This document shows positions 35,668 through 44,642 of a DNA stretch of 64,000 bases, one piece after another; within the stretch, counting starts at the first letter, position 1, and every line of letters starts with the position of its first letter. The translations under genes and the position numbers were made by a program. Source of the DNA: Streptomyces sp. SID13726 (GTDB lineage: Bacteria; Actinomycetota; Actinomycetes; Streptomycetales; Streptomycetaceae); assembly GCF_010548375.1 (NCBI RefSeq), contig NZ_JAAGLY010000003.1, positions 744,001 to 808,000 on the forward strand, in the 5' to 3' direction. The notes beneath the pieces are model-generated. The model saw only the letters and a list, made by a program, of their open reading frames with translations, did no database searches and had not been told where the DNA came from.

Positions 35668-36120
35668 TCACGTCCCGTCGACGGTCTCCCCGCCGACATC
35701 CCGCGGCGCGGCCTCGTCCCCCAGCTCGGTGAACAGGGTCAACTGGAGTGAACCCGGCGCCTCCAGGCGGGAGTTGAGCGAGTTCCACGGTGTCCGGGTC
35801 GGCTCGGCGACCACCTCGGCGCCGGCCTCGGCCAGCCTCGCCGTCGTGGCCGTCGAGTCGGCCACCTCGAACGCGACCCGGATGTGCCCGGCGACCCGCC
35901 GACCCACCTCGACCTCGTCGATGAACGCGGCATGGTTCGGATCGGTCAGCTCCAGGGTCGCCCGTCCCGCCTCCAGAATCGTGACCCGTCCGTCCGGCGA
36001 GGAGAACGCGGCCCGTTCGGGCAGTCCGAGGACGTCCCGGTAGAAGCGCAGCGCCTCGTCGTAGTCCTCCGCCGTGACGACCAGACGGAGTTCACGGACG
36101 GCGGGTGGTACCTCGGACAT
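35668..36120 (-). CDS. VOC family (glyoxalase-like) protein
   Basis: 150 residues with the two beta-alpha-beta-beta-beta modules of the vicinal-oxygen-chelate fold: RLVVTAEDYDEALRFYRDVLGL at the start and VAFEVADSTATTARLAEAGAEVV in the second half. Possible ligands are Glu residues near LELTDPNHAAF, but the metal set cannot be confirmed. It is a single gene between rightward genes, with 198 bp upstream to the MMPL gene holding only a small hairpin near 36171. Confidence 0.82.
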   Translation of the reverse strand: MSEVPPAVRELRLVVTAEDYDEALRFYRDVLGLPERAAFSSPDGRVTILEAGRATLELTDPNHAAFIDEVEVGRRVAGHIRVAFEVADSTATTARLAEAGAEVVAEPTRTPWNSLNSRLEAPGSLQLTLFTELGDEAAPRDVGGETVDGT

Positions 36121-36318
36121 ACGGCCTCCTCAGTGGTGTCTGCCGGATCAACTCCCTGACCGGTGCCGGAGATTCCTCCCTCGGAGGAGTGAGGGCCGAC
36201 GCCGTCTCACTCGCGCGACGGAGGCCCCGAAACCGCCCGCCCCGGCGATCCGGCGGGCACGGCCGCGGCAGGAGTCTGAGGGGGTCAGCAACGACCGCCG
36301 ACCCGCCGGGAGGCCCCC

Positions 36319-38418
36319 GTGCTCTCCACACTCGCCAGGGCAGCGACCCGCCGCCCGTTGACCGTCATCGGCCTCTGGGCCGCGTTCCTGCTGCTGGGCT
36401 TCGGCCTCGGGACCGGCGTCTTCGCCGATCTCTCCGACGACGTGCCCGACGTGCCCGGTACCGAGTCCGACATGGCCGACGACTATCTCTCGGGCGTGGA
36501 CCCGACCGGCGAGTCCGTCACCGCGGTGGTCGCGGGCGAGTCCGTCTCCGACGCCGGGCTGCGCGCCCAGGTCGAGCGGACCGTCGCCCAGGTCCGTGAG
36601 ATCGCCGGCGTGGCCGCCGTACCGGACCCGTACACCACGCCCGGTCTCCTCGCCCGCGACGGACAGGCACTCGTCGTCCCCGTCACCTTCGAGGGCGGCC
36701 TGAGCGACGAGGCCGAGGAGAAGGCGACGGACACGGCCGTCGAGACCATCAAGCGGATCGACGCGCCCGACGTCCACGTCAGCGGCGGCGAACTCCTCGG
36801 CAGGCAGCTCGGCGAGCGGGCTCAAGAGGACGTGAAGAACGCCGAGTTGATCTCCCTGCCGGTCGTACTCGCCCTGCTGCTGGTCGTGTTCGGCGGACTG
36901 CGGGCCGCCGCGCTGCCCCTGGTGATCGCGGTGAGCGGGATCGCGGGCGCCTTCCTCGGCCTGTTCGCCTTCAGCCAGGTCACCGACATCTCGGTGTACG
37001 CGATCCAGGTCACCACCATGCTGGGCCTCGGACTCGCCATCGACTACGCCCTGTTGATGCTGGTCCGCTTCCGTGAGGAGCGCCGGCACACCGACGACGT
37101 CGTGGAGGCGGTGCACCGTACGGTCGACGCGGCCGGCCGGACCGTCCTGTTCTCCGGCCTCACCGTGGCCGTCAGCCTCACCGGACTGCTGGTCTTCCCG
37201 AGCGTGTTCCTGCGCAGCATGGGCCTCGCCGTCGCCGCCGTCGTGGTGGTCGACATGCTGGCCGCGGTCACCCTGCTGCCCGCGCTGCTCACGAGGTTCG
37301 GCGGAAGGATCCGGCCGTCGAAGGCGCGTTCCGAGGACGAGGAGGGCAGGGTCTTCGCCCGCCTCGCGCGCTTCGCGCAGCGCCGCCGTGTCGCCGTCCT
37401 CGTCACCGTCGTACCGGTCCTGCTGGTCCTCGCCCTACCGGTGGCCGGTCTGCGGATCGCCATCGGCGACGCCCGGCAGCTGCCCGCCGACACCGAGGCA
37501 CGGCAGTTGTACGACACCGTCGACGCGCACTTCCCGAAGGGCACCGGGGTCTCCCCCGTGGTGGTCGTCCTCAAGCCCGGCACCGACACCGCGACCGCCG
37601 ACCGCATCCGTGCCCTGGTCCCGAACGCCGTGTCCCGTGAACTGCCGGGCGGCAACACCGTCGTAGAGCTGCAACCGCCCGGCACCGTGGACGGCACGGC
37701 GGCCACCGACCTGGTCGAGCGGGTACGGGACGTGCGCGGCGACGAACCCGTGGAGGTCACCGGCGTGGCGGCCCGGCTGGTCGACTTCCGGGCGATGCTC
37801 GGCGAGCGGGCGCCCTGGGCGGCGCTGACCGTCCTGGCCGGCATCTTCGTCCTGCTGTTCGCCTTCACCGGCTCGGTGCTGATCCCGCTGCGCACGATCG
37901 CGACCACGCTGCTGAGCCTGGGTGCCGCGCTCGGTGCGGTGGTGTGGGTGTTCCAGGACGGCCACGGCGCCGGACTGCTCGGCGGCGAGGGGCTGGGCGC
38001 GCTGAGCCTGACCGCGCCACCGCTGATCGTGTCGATCGCGTTCGGGCTCGCCATGGACTACGAGCTGTTCATCCTGGCCCGGATGCGGGAGGCCCGGCAG
38101 CGCACCGGGGACGACCAGGAGGCCGTGGTGGCCGGGCTGCGCCGCTCCGGCCGGGTCGTCACCTGTGCCGCGCTGCTGCTCGCGGTGGTCTTCGGCGCCT
38201 TCATGACCGGCGGGTTCTCCCCGATCCTCCAGATCGGGCTCGGGCTGACCCTCGCGGTGCTGATCGACGCGACGGTCGTACGGATGCTGCTGGTCCCGGC
38301 GACGATGGCGCTGCTCGGCCGGCGGGCCTGGTGGGCGCCGAAGCCGCTGCGCGAGGCGCACGACCGGTTCGGGCTGCGGGAGGCGCCGCCGGAGCCGCGC
38401 GTGCCGACGAACGCCTGA
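36319..38418 (+). CDS. MMPL-family membrane transporter
   Basis: 699 residues from GTG 36319, with GGGAGG upstream. Two repeats each carry a large external loop after the first helix and a group of five membrane helices: GLGLAIDYALLMLVRFREER (first) and SIAFGLAMDYELFILARMREAR (second), the Asp-Tyr motifs typical of RND/MMPL proton relays. MMPL proteins export lipids or hydrophobic compounds. It has no linked lipid gene. It lies downstream of a two-component system, but 900 bp away. Confidence 0.93.
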   Translation: MLSTLARAATRRPLTVIGLWAAFLLLGFGLGTGVFADLSDDVPDVPGTESDMADDYLSGVDPTGESVTAVVAGESVSDAGLRAQVERTVAQVREIAGVAAVPDPYTTPGLLARDGQALVVPVTFEGGLSDEAEEKATDTAVETIKRIDAPDVHVSGGELLGRQLGERAQEDVKNAELISLPVVLALLLVVFGGLRAAALPLVIAVSGIAGAFLGLFAFSQVTDISVYAIQVTTMLGLGLAIDYALLMLVRFREERRHTDDVVEAVHRTVDAAGRTVLFSGLTVAVSLTGLLVFPSVFLRSMGLAVAAVVVVDMLAAVTLLPALLTRFGGRIRPSKARSEDEEGRVFARLARFAQRRRVAVLVTVVPVLLVLALPVAGLRIAIGDARQLPADTEARQLYDTVDAHFPKGTGVSPVVVVLKPGTDTATADRIRALVPNAVSRELPGGNTVVELQPPGTVDGTAATDLVERVRDVRGDEPVEVTGVAARLVDFRAMLGERAPWAALTVLAGIFVLLFAFTGSVLIPLRTIATTLLSLGAALGAVVWVFQDGHGAGLLGGEGLGALSLTAPPLIVSIAFGLAMDYELFILARMREARQRTGDDQEAVVAGLRRSGRVVTCAALLLAVVFGAFMTGGFSPILQIGLGLTLAVLIDATVVRMLLVPATMALLGRRAWWAPKPLREAHDRFGLREAPPEPRVPTNA

Positions 38419-38529
38419 GGGGAAGTCCTCACCGGAATCTCAGGAAGCGGCCGGGGGATTCCAAGGATCAGCACATGTACGCGCGGCAGGCTGCACCCCA
38501 CAAAGGCGGATATCTCAGGAAGGCCTGCT

Positions 38530-39762
38530 GTGGGCGTCTCGCACATATCGAACCGGTCCGGGCAGTCGCGGAGGTGGTCCCGGCGCGGGGTTCTCGCCGC
38601 GCTCGGGGCCGTACCGGCCGCGACCCTGCTGACCGGGTGCAGCAGCGGTTCGGCGGACGCGTCGGAGGGGTCGGCGAAGGCGTCCGTGCAGGCGGCGGCC
38701 AAGAAGGCGACCATCGCGGTGACCCCGGCGGACGGCACCACGAAGGCCGACTTCGCCGCCCCGGTGGAGGTCACGGTCACGGACGGCACCCTCGCCTCGG
38801 TGACGGTGACCGGCAACGACGGTTCGACGCTGGCCGGTTCGCTCAACGGCGGCAGGACGAAATGGACCTCGTCGAAGAATCCGTACTCGGGCACGAAGTA
38901 CACCGTCACGGCGAAGGCCACGGGCGGCGCCGAGGAGACGCTGACCTTCACCACCAAGTCCCCCGGTGAGACGTTCGTCGGCTACTTCACGCCCGAGGCG
39001 GACTCCACCTCCGGCGTCGGCATGCCCGTGTCGATCAACTTCTCGCACGCCGTGTCCGACAAGGCCGCCGTCCAGAAGGCGATCACCGTGACGGCCGAGC
39101 CCGCGGTCGACGTCGTGGGCCACTGGTTCAGCGACACCCGGCTCGACTTCCGGCCGGAGACCTACTGGGCCGCCGGGACGACGATCACGCTCGGCCTGCG
39201 GCTCAAGGACGTGCAGGGCACGGACGGCGTCTACGGCACGCAGTCCAAGGACGTCACCTTCCACATCGGGCGCGAGCAGATCAGCACGGTCGACCTGGCC
39301 ACCAAGGAGATGGTCGTCAAACGGGACGGCGCCACGACCGCCACCTACCCCGTCTCCGGCGGCGACTCCGACCACACCACCTGGTCCGGGATCATGGTGA
39401 TCAGCGAGCGGTTCAAGCAGACCCGCATGGAGTCCTCGACGGTCGGACTCGGCGACGAGTACGACATCTCCGACGTCCCGCACGCCCAGCGCCTGACCAC
39501 GTCCGGCACCTTCGTGCACGGCAACTACTGGGCGTCCACCTCGGTGTTCGGCAGCCAGAACACCAGCCACGGCTGCGTCGGCCTGCACGACGCGAAGGGC
39601 GCGAACGACACGTCGGTCGCCGGTTACAAGTTCTACGAGAGCTCGATGCTCGGCGACGTCGTCATCGTGAAGAACTCCGGCGAGAAGACCGTCGAGGCGT
39701 CGAACGGGCTCAACGGCTGGAACCTGTCGTGGGCGGACTGGAAGGCGGGCAGCGCGGTCTAG
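38530..39762 (+). CDS. L,D-transpeptidase lipoprotein (YkuD) with Ig-like domains
   Basis: 410 residues from GTG 38530, with AGGAAGG upstream. A Tat-like RRWSRRGVLAALG signal precedes the lipobox LLTGC. Two Ig-like domains follow, as in actinobacterial Ldt enzymes (ATIAVTPADGTTKADFAAPV, then TPEADSTSGVGMPVSINFSH). The YkuD catalytic site is FVHGNYWASTSVFGSQNTSHGC, with the Cys and His essential for 3-3 cross-linking of peptidoglycan. It is membrane-anchored outside the cell. The stop lies three bases from the end of the convergent pseudogene. Confidence 0.94.
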   Translation: MGVSHISNRSGQSRRWSRRGVLAALGAVPAATLLTGCSSGSADASEGSAKASVQAAAKKATIAVTPADGTTKADFAAPVEVTVTDGTLASVTVTGNDGSTLAGSLNGGRTKWTSSKNPYSGTKYTVTAKATGGAEETLTFTTKSPGETFVGYFTPEADSTSGVGMPVSINFSHAVSDKAAVQKAITVTAEPAVDVVGHWFSDTRLDFRPETYWAAGTTITLGLRLKDVQGTDGVYGTQSKDVTFHIGREQISTVDLATKEMVVKRDGATTATYPVSGGDSDHTTWSGIMVISERFKQTRMESSTVGLGDEYDISDVPHAQRLTTSGTFVHGNYWASTSVFGSQNTSHGCVGLHDAKGANDTSVAGYKFYESSMLGDVVIVKNSGEKTVEASNGLNGWNLSWADWKAGSAV

Positions 39763-39765
39763 CCG

Positions 39766-40470
39766 TCACAGGAGCCGGGCGAGGGCGGTCGCGGAAGGAC
39801 TGCCGGGCACCGCCTGACAGACGATGATCGCCTGCTGTTCGGCGCCCCCGACGGTGAACGCCAGCCGTCGCAGGGCGAGTTCCCCGACGACCGGGTGCGC
39901 GAACCGTTTGAGTTCGTCGCGGGAGGGGCGCGCGTCGCACCGCTCCCACAGACCGCGGAAGTCCGCGTCAGCCGCCAACTCGGCGACGAGCCGCTCGGTG
40001 CGCGGATCACGCGGGTCGGCCTCCGCGCTCAAAGCCGCGGCGGTCTGCGCGACGATGTCGGGCCAGTCCGGGAACAGCCGCCGGGTCGCGGGGTCGAGGA
40101 ACACGTCCCGGGCCAGGTTGTGCACGGGCTCGTACATCGGGGCGAGCGCGCGGGCCCACTTGTTGGCGGCCGGAACGTCGAACCGCCGGTCGCGGACGTA
40201 CGCCGCGGCAGCCGACCCACCCTTCGAGCAACTGGTGCACATCCGGGGCGACTTCGGGCTCCGCGGCCCGCGCGGGACCGGGTGCGGCGAGCGCGAACAG
40301 GTGTGCCGAGGTGTCGGCGTCCAGCTCCAGCGCCCGCGCGAGCGCGTCCAGCACCTGCGGCGACGGATGCCGGTCGACGCCCTGTTCCAGCCGGGTCGGA
40401 TACGGCTCACTGATACCGGCCAGCCGGGCCGGCTCGTCCCGCCGCAGCCCCGCGACCTCGACGCCGCCCG
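39766..40470 (-). pseudogene. Frameshifted and 5'-truncated MmyB-type helix-turn-helix regulator
   Basis: The helix-turn-helix part (GLRRDEPARLAGISEPYPTR, then PSPQVLDALARALELDADTS) is in one frame down to about 40215. The ligand-binding part (AAYVRDRRFDVPAANKWARA, then PVVGELALRRLAFTVGGAEQ) continues in another frame to the stop at 39766. A frameshift therefore lies at about 40205-40225. The usual N-terminal 25-30 residues and a start are also missing: sequence beyond about 40470 is instead the tail of an opposite-strand SDR. Two lesions make a sequencing error unlikely as the only cause. Confidence 0.75.
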
Positions 40471-40498
40471 TGGGGCCGGCCAGGCCCGCACGCGAGGC

Positions 40499-40687
40499 CG
40501 GGACCCGTCCGCGCCGGGCCTTCGGGAACTCGCGGCCACCGCCGAGGTCGTCCTCGAACTGGTCGACACCGACGAACCGCCGCTGCGGCTCTTCCTCGGC
40601 ACGTACCCCTGTCCCGTCGTCGAGGCCGCCTAGCGGCAGCGCCTGGACACCTGGAACGCGTGGCGCCCGCTCGCCGCGAAGGCGTGA
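40499..40687 (+). pseudogene. C-terminal fragment of a short-chain dehydrogenase
   Basis: Translation gives AATAEVVLELVDTDEPPLRL then FLGTYPCPVVEAA, a TAG at 40631-40633, and RQRLDTWNAWRPLAAKA before a TGA. This is the usual C-terminal tail of SDRs often encoded divergently from MmyB-type regulators. The body and 5' end are absent. Together with the truncated regulator it marks a deletion that fused the remains of a divergent pair. Confidence 0.6.
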
Positions 40688-40779
40688 ACGGCGGCTCCGG
40701 GTGACGGCGAGGGATACCGATTCGCACCATTCACGGCATGAACTCACCTGGGGCGCAACGACTTTCACTGTTTCACCTC

Positions 40780-40832
40780 TTGACGACCGGAGTGGCCGAG
40801 AGCACATTGGGCCCACTTTGAGAGCGCTCTCA
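40780..40832 (+). promoter_or_regulatory. Promoter and LacI-type operator of the GH16 gene
   Basis: TTGACG (40780-40785) and CACATT (40803-40808) are spaced by 17 bases. A perfect palindrome TGAGAGCGCTCTCA (40819-40832) follows at the expected transcript start. It shares the AGCGCT core with the palindrome at 5170-5189. A LacI-family repressor released by glucan oligosaccharides would fit. The remainder of the 202-bp gap shows nothing clear. Confidence 0.6.
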
Positions 40833-40889
40833 GAGTGCGCTCGAAGTGCTCCCGCACCCCCTACTCCGTACCCGAGAGGCAGCACCCCC

Positions 40890-42275
40890 ATGAGTGGAAC
40901 CTCCGGCATACCCAGACGGCGACGGGCCCTCGTCGCCGTACTGAGCACCCTCGGGCTGGCCGCCGCCCTGGCCCCGGCCGCCACCCTCCCCGCCGACGCC
41001 TCCGCCCCCACACCCCCCACCGGCTGGTCACAGGTCTTCGTCGACGACTTCAACGGCACCGCCGGGACCGGCGTCAACACCTCCAACTGGCAGTACGCGA
41101 CCGGGACTTCGTATCCGGGCGGCCCCGCGAACTGGGGCACGGGCGAGGTCGAGACGATGACCAACAGCACCAGCAACGTCGCGCTGGACGGCAGCGGCAA
41201 CCTGCGCATCACCCCGCTCCGGAACTCGGCGGGGAACTGGACCTCGGGCCGTATCGAGACCAACCGCACCGACTTCCAGCCCCCGGCCGGCGGCAAGCTG
41301 CGGGTCGAGGCACGCATCCAGATGCCGAACGTCACCGGTACCGCGGCCGAGGGCTACTGGCCGGCCTTCTGGATGCTGGGCGCGCCGTACCGCGGCAACT
41401 ACCAGAACTGGCCGAGCGTCGGCGAGCTGGACATCATGGAGAACGTCCAGGGCATGAACCGGGTCTGGGCCACCATGCACTGCGGCACCAACCCGGGCGG
41501 GCCGTGCAACGAGACGACGGGTCTGGGCAACAACGTCGCCTGTCCCGGCTCGACCTGCCAGTCAGGCTTCCACACCTACACGATGGAGTGGGACCGCTCG
41601 GTGAGCCCCGAGACGATCCGCTTCCTGGTCGACGGCACCCAGTTCCACTCCGTCAACGCGAGCCAGGTGGACGCGACGACCTGGACCAACGCCACCAACC
41701 ACGGCTTCTTCATCATCCTCAACGTGGCGATGGGCGGCGCCTTCCCGGACGCGTTCGGCGGCGGGCTCGACTCCGGCACCCAGTCCGGCGTGCCCATGGT
41801 CGTCGACTACGTCCAGGTGCTGTCGGCGAGTGGGAGCGGCACCACGCCTCCGCCGACCGGCGGCCGGGACGCCTACAGCACGATCCAGGCGGAGTCCTTC
41901 AACAGCCAGAACGGCGTGGGCACCGAGACCACGACCGACACCGGTGGCGGCCAGAACATCGCTTCCCTCGCCAACGGCGACTGGGCGCTCTACCAGAACG
42001 TCGACTTCGGCTCCACGGCCGCGACCCAGTTCGTCGCCCGGGTCGCGAGCGGTGCCGGGAGCGGGGTGAGCGGCCTGGTCGAGGTACGCCTCGACAGCCC
42101 GACCGCGACTCCGGTGGGCAGCTTCTCCATCGCCAACACCGGCGGCTGGCAGTCCTGGAGAACGGTCCCGGCGAACATCAGCGCGATCACCGGCACGCAC
42201 AACGTCTATCTGACCTTCACGAGCGGCCAGCCGGCCGACTTCGTGAACGTGAACTGGTTCAACTTCGGCCACTGA
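40890..42275 (+). CDS. Secreted GH16 endo-beta-1,3-glucanase with CBM6-like module
   Basis: 461 residues from ATG 40890, GAGAGG upstream. A Sec signal (RRRRALVAVLSTLGLAAALA to about residue 36) leads into a GH16 beta-sandwich with the active-site strand GELDIMENVQG (about 177-187), where the two Glu are nucleophile and acid/base, and AEGYWPAFWML before it. A Thr/Pro linker (SGSGTTPPPTGG) joins a carbohydrate-binding module of CBM6 type (YSTIQAESFNSQNG, VNWFNFGH). It is probably a laminarinase acting outside the cell on fungal or algal glucan. Confidence 0.93.
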   Translation: MSGTSGIPRRRRALVAVLSTLGLAAALAPAATLPADASAPTPPTGWSQVFVDDFNGTAGTGVNTSNWQYATGTSYPGGPANWGTGEVETMTNSTSNVALDGSGNLRITPLRNSAGNWTSGRIETNRTDFQPPAGGKLRVEARIQMPNVTGTAAEGYWPAFWMLGAPYRGNYQNWPSVGELDIMENVQGMNRVWATMHCGTNPGGPCNETTGLGNNVACPGSTCQSGFHTYTMEWDRSVSPETIRFLVDGTQFHSVNASQVDATTWTNATNHGFFIILNVAMGGAFPDAFGGGLDSGTQSGVPMVVDYVQVLSASGSGTTPPPTGGRDAYSTIQAESFNSQNGVGTETTTDTGGGQNIASLANGDWALYQNVDFGSTAATQFVARVASGAGSGVSGLVEVRLDSPTATPVGSFSIANTGGWQSWRTVPANISAITGTHNVYLTFTSGQPADFVNVNWFNFGH

Positions 42276-42289
42276 ACCGTGCGTTGCGG

Positions 42290-42324
42290 CTGCCCCGTGA
42301 GGCTTGTACGGCCTCGCGGGGCAG
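42290..42324. terminator. Bidirectional terminator between GH16 and the TolB-like gene
   Basis: A 14-bp stem (CTGCCCCGTGAGGC with one G-T pair) and a 7-base loop lies between the convergent stops at 42275 and 42332. It can serve both strands. Confidence 0.75.
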
Positions 42325-42331
42325 TTCCGCG

Positions 42332-43354
42332 TCACCCCAGATAGGCGGGCGCCACCGCCGACTTCATCAGGCGGCGGGCCGTGCCCGTGCCGTCCGCCGG
42401 GACCGTCCACAGGTCGGAGCCGTAGTCGCCGGGGAGGGCGTAGACGAGGGTGTGGTCGTCGGACCAGAGTGCCTGGTCGTCGATGTTGCGGGACTCGGCC
42501 GTCGGGGTCTCCTTCATGGTCCGCAGGTTCAGGACGTAGAGGCGCCAAGGGGCGTCCGGGGACGCTCCCTTGACGCGCTTCTTGTACGCGATACGGGTGC
42601 CGTCCGGGGAGAGGGAGGGGCATTCGACGTTGGCGTGCAGGGCGGTGAGGGTGCGCGCGGTGACGTCGCCGCGCACCAGGTAGGTGCGGCCGCCGGTGGC
42701 GAGGGTGGCGTAGAAGTGGTGGTCGTCGGCGAAGGTGACGCCCCAGATGTTGGTGTCCGCCGCGTGGTAGGCGTGACCGTCCTTGACGATGTGGAAGGTC
42801 TCCAGGTTGTCGTCGATGGCCCAGGTGCGGGTGTCGACGACGGCCGTGCGGGTGGAGAAGTTCGTCCCGGCGTACGAGTCCCCGCTGACGAACACCGTCC
42901 AGGCGACCATGTGTCCCGAGGGCGAGACTCGGGCCCGGGTGGGGATGCCGGCGGCCGGGAAGCGGTGCCGTTCGCGCAGGTGGGCGTCGAGGACCACCGC
43001 GCGGTAGGTGTCCTCGATCGCGCCGTGCACGGCCTGGAGGCAGATGCCGGTGCCGGCCGCCGCGTGGAAGCGCAGGCACTTCACGCCGGACGCGGTGCGC
43101 GGGCCCTGCGGGTCGTCGGCGGGGACGGTGGCGATCTCGTCCCGGTGCGGGCCCCAGGCCAGGTTCCGTACCAGCAGACGGCGTTGGGCCGAGGGGCGGA
43201 GCGAGACGGTACCGGCCCGCACGGTCGGTCCGTCCGCCTGCTGCTCGTCCCGCAGGCCCGAGCGGTGCGCGGCGTACAGCACCGACCCGGTGCCGACGGC
43301 GCCGAGCAGCAGGACGGCGACGAGAAGGGTCACCAGACGGGTCGTTCGGTTCAT
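42332..43354 (-). CDS. TolB-like beta-propeller membrane-anchored protein
   Basis: 340 residues. One N-terminal membrane helix (LVTLLVAVLLLGAVGTGSVLY) anchors an extracellular domain. The latter has TolB-type repeats with SPSGHMVAW, SLSPDGTRIAYKK and WSDDHTLVYA, typical of WD40-like PD40 blades. ATG 43354 overlaps the stop of the MFS gene (ATGA), so they form one operon. Function is unknown; it may be a sensor or accessory for the exporter. Confidence 0.8.
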   Translation of the reverse strand: MNRTTRLVTLLVAVLLLGAVGTGSVLYAAHRSGLRDEQQADGPTVRAGTVSLRPSAQRRLLVRNLAWGPHRDEIATVPADDPQGPRTASGVKCLRFHAAAGTGICLQAVHGAIEDTYRAVVLDAHLRERHRFPAAGIPTRARVSPSGHMVAWTVFVSGDSYAGTNFSTRTAVVDTRTWAIDDNLETFHIVKDGHAYHAADTNIWGVTFADDHHFYATLATGGRTYLVRGDVTARTLTALHANVECPSLSPDGTRIAYKKRVKGASPDAPWRLYVLNLRTMKETPTAESRNIDDQALWSDDHTLVYALPGDYGSDLWTVPADGTGTARRLMKSAVAPAYLG

Positions 43355-44637
43355 GCGCGCACCTCGTCGGTGGGGCGGAGGACGAAGGAGGCCACGACCG
43401 CGCCGACGGCCAGCGCGACCGCGGTGACGGCGAGCGCGCTCCGGCCGCCCCACAGGCTCCAGGCCGCGCCGAAGGCCAGCGAGCAGACGAAGCGGGCCAG
43501 CGCCTGGCCGGTGCCGACCAACGCCTGCCCAGCGCCCTGGTGTTGAGCGGGGACGACCCCGGCGGTGGCCGCGGCGAGCACTCCGTCGGTGGCCGCGTAG
43601 AAGGTGCCGTGCAGCACGAGGACGGCGACCACGGCCGGGACGCCGTGCCACGGCGAGAGCACCAGGCCGTAGCCGAGCAGCAGGACTCCGTGGCCCGCCA
43701 GGAAGAGCCGGCGGCGGCTGACCCGGTCGGCCAGCGCGCCGAGCGGCACGGCGAGCAGCAGGAAGAAGGCGGCCGTGCCGAGCGGCAGCAGCGGGAACAG
43801 GTGGGCGGGCAGGTCGCCTTCGCGCTGGAGCAGCAGATACAGGAAGGAGTCGCTGACGGTGGTCAGGCCGAGCAGGGCCGCGCACAGGGTGAGCCGGCGC
43901 AGCTCCGGCAGGCGCAACAGCCGTACGGCGTCTCGTAGTTCAGGGGGCCGGGACGACGACTCGGGCGGCCCTGGCCGTCGTACGGCTTCGGCGGGGGCGT
44001 CGATGCGGCGGGGCACGAAGAGCACCAGCACCAGGACGCCGAGCACCGCGACGCAGCCGCTGACCGTGAAGACCGCGTCGTAGCCGTCGACGGTGGCCCG
44101 CAGGACGGCGAAGGCGACGAGGGGGCCGAGCAGGGCGCCGGTGGTGTCCATGGCGCGGTGGACGCCGAACGCCCGTCCCCGGTGAGCGGGTTCGGTGGCC
44201 AGCGAGATCATCGCGTCGCGAGGGGCCGTACGCAGGCCCTTGCCGGTGCGGTCGACCGCGAGCACCGCGCTGAGGACGGGGAGGGTGTGGGCGAGCAGCA
44301 ACAGCGGCTTGCAGAGCGCCGAGAGGCCGTAGCCGAGGCCCGCGACGGCCTTGTGGCGGCGGCCGCCCCGGTCGGCGAGGTGGCCGCCGGCCAGTCTGAC
44401 GAGGGCGCCCACGCCGTTGTTGATGCCGTCGAGGAGTCCGAAGCCGAGGGGCGAGAGGCCGAGGCCCGCGATCACGTACAGCGGCAGGACCGCCGTGATC
44501 ATCTCCGAGGAGACGTCCGTGATCAGGCTGACCGCGCCCAGGGCCAGCACGGTGGAGGGCACGGCGGCCGGCCGCCGCCCCGGACGGGTGTCCGGGACGG
44601 CGGCGGCCTGGCTGCCGCGGGAGTCCGTCAGGTACAC
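43351..44637 (-). CDS. MFS transporter
   Basis: 428 residues from GTG 44637, five bases after the phosphoesterase stop. There are about 12 membrane helices. The loop GGHLADRGGRRHK after helix 2 is a motif-A variant of drug-type MFS exporters, and DRTGKGLRTAPRDAMIS is typical of a conserved actinobacterial subgroup. The substrate is unknown. It is coupled with the TolB-like and phosphoesterase genes. Confidence 0.88.
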   Translation of the reverse strand: MYLTDSRGSQAAAVPDTRPGRRPAAVPSTVLALGAVSLITDVSSEMITAVLPLYVIAGLGLSPLGFGLLDGINNGVGALVRLAGGHLADRGGRRHKAVAGLGYGLSALCKPLLLLAHTLPVLSAVLAVDRTGKGLRTAPRDAMISLATEPAHRGRAFGVHRAMDTTGALLGPLVAFAVLRATVDGYDAVFTVSGCVAVLGVLVLVLFVPRRIDAPAEAVRRPGPPESSSRPPELRDAVRLLRLPELRRLTLCAALLGLTTVSDSFLYLLLQREGDLPAHLFPLLPLGTAAFFLLLAVPLGALADRVSRRRLFLAGHGVLLLGYGLVLSPWHGVPAVVAVLVLHGTFYAATDGVLAAATAGVVPAQHQGAGQALVGTGQALARFVCSLAFGAAWSLWGGRSALAVTAVALAVGAVVASFVLRPTDEVRA

Positions 44638-44642
44638 GGGCG

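Noticed and set aside
38419..38440. Short TGAGG/CCTCA hairpin after the MMPL gene
   Set aside because: The five-base stem is too weak to call a terminator.
38474..38529. Small gene starting at ATG 38474 before the L,D-transpeptidase
   Set aside because: It has an acceptable AAGGA but then runs in a shadow frame through the transpeptidase gene with no protein-like character.
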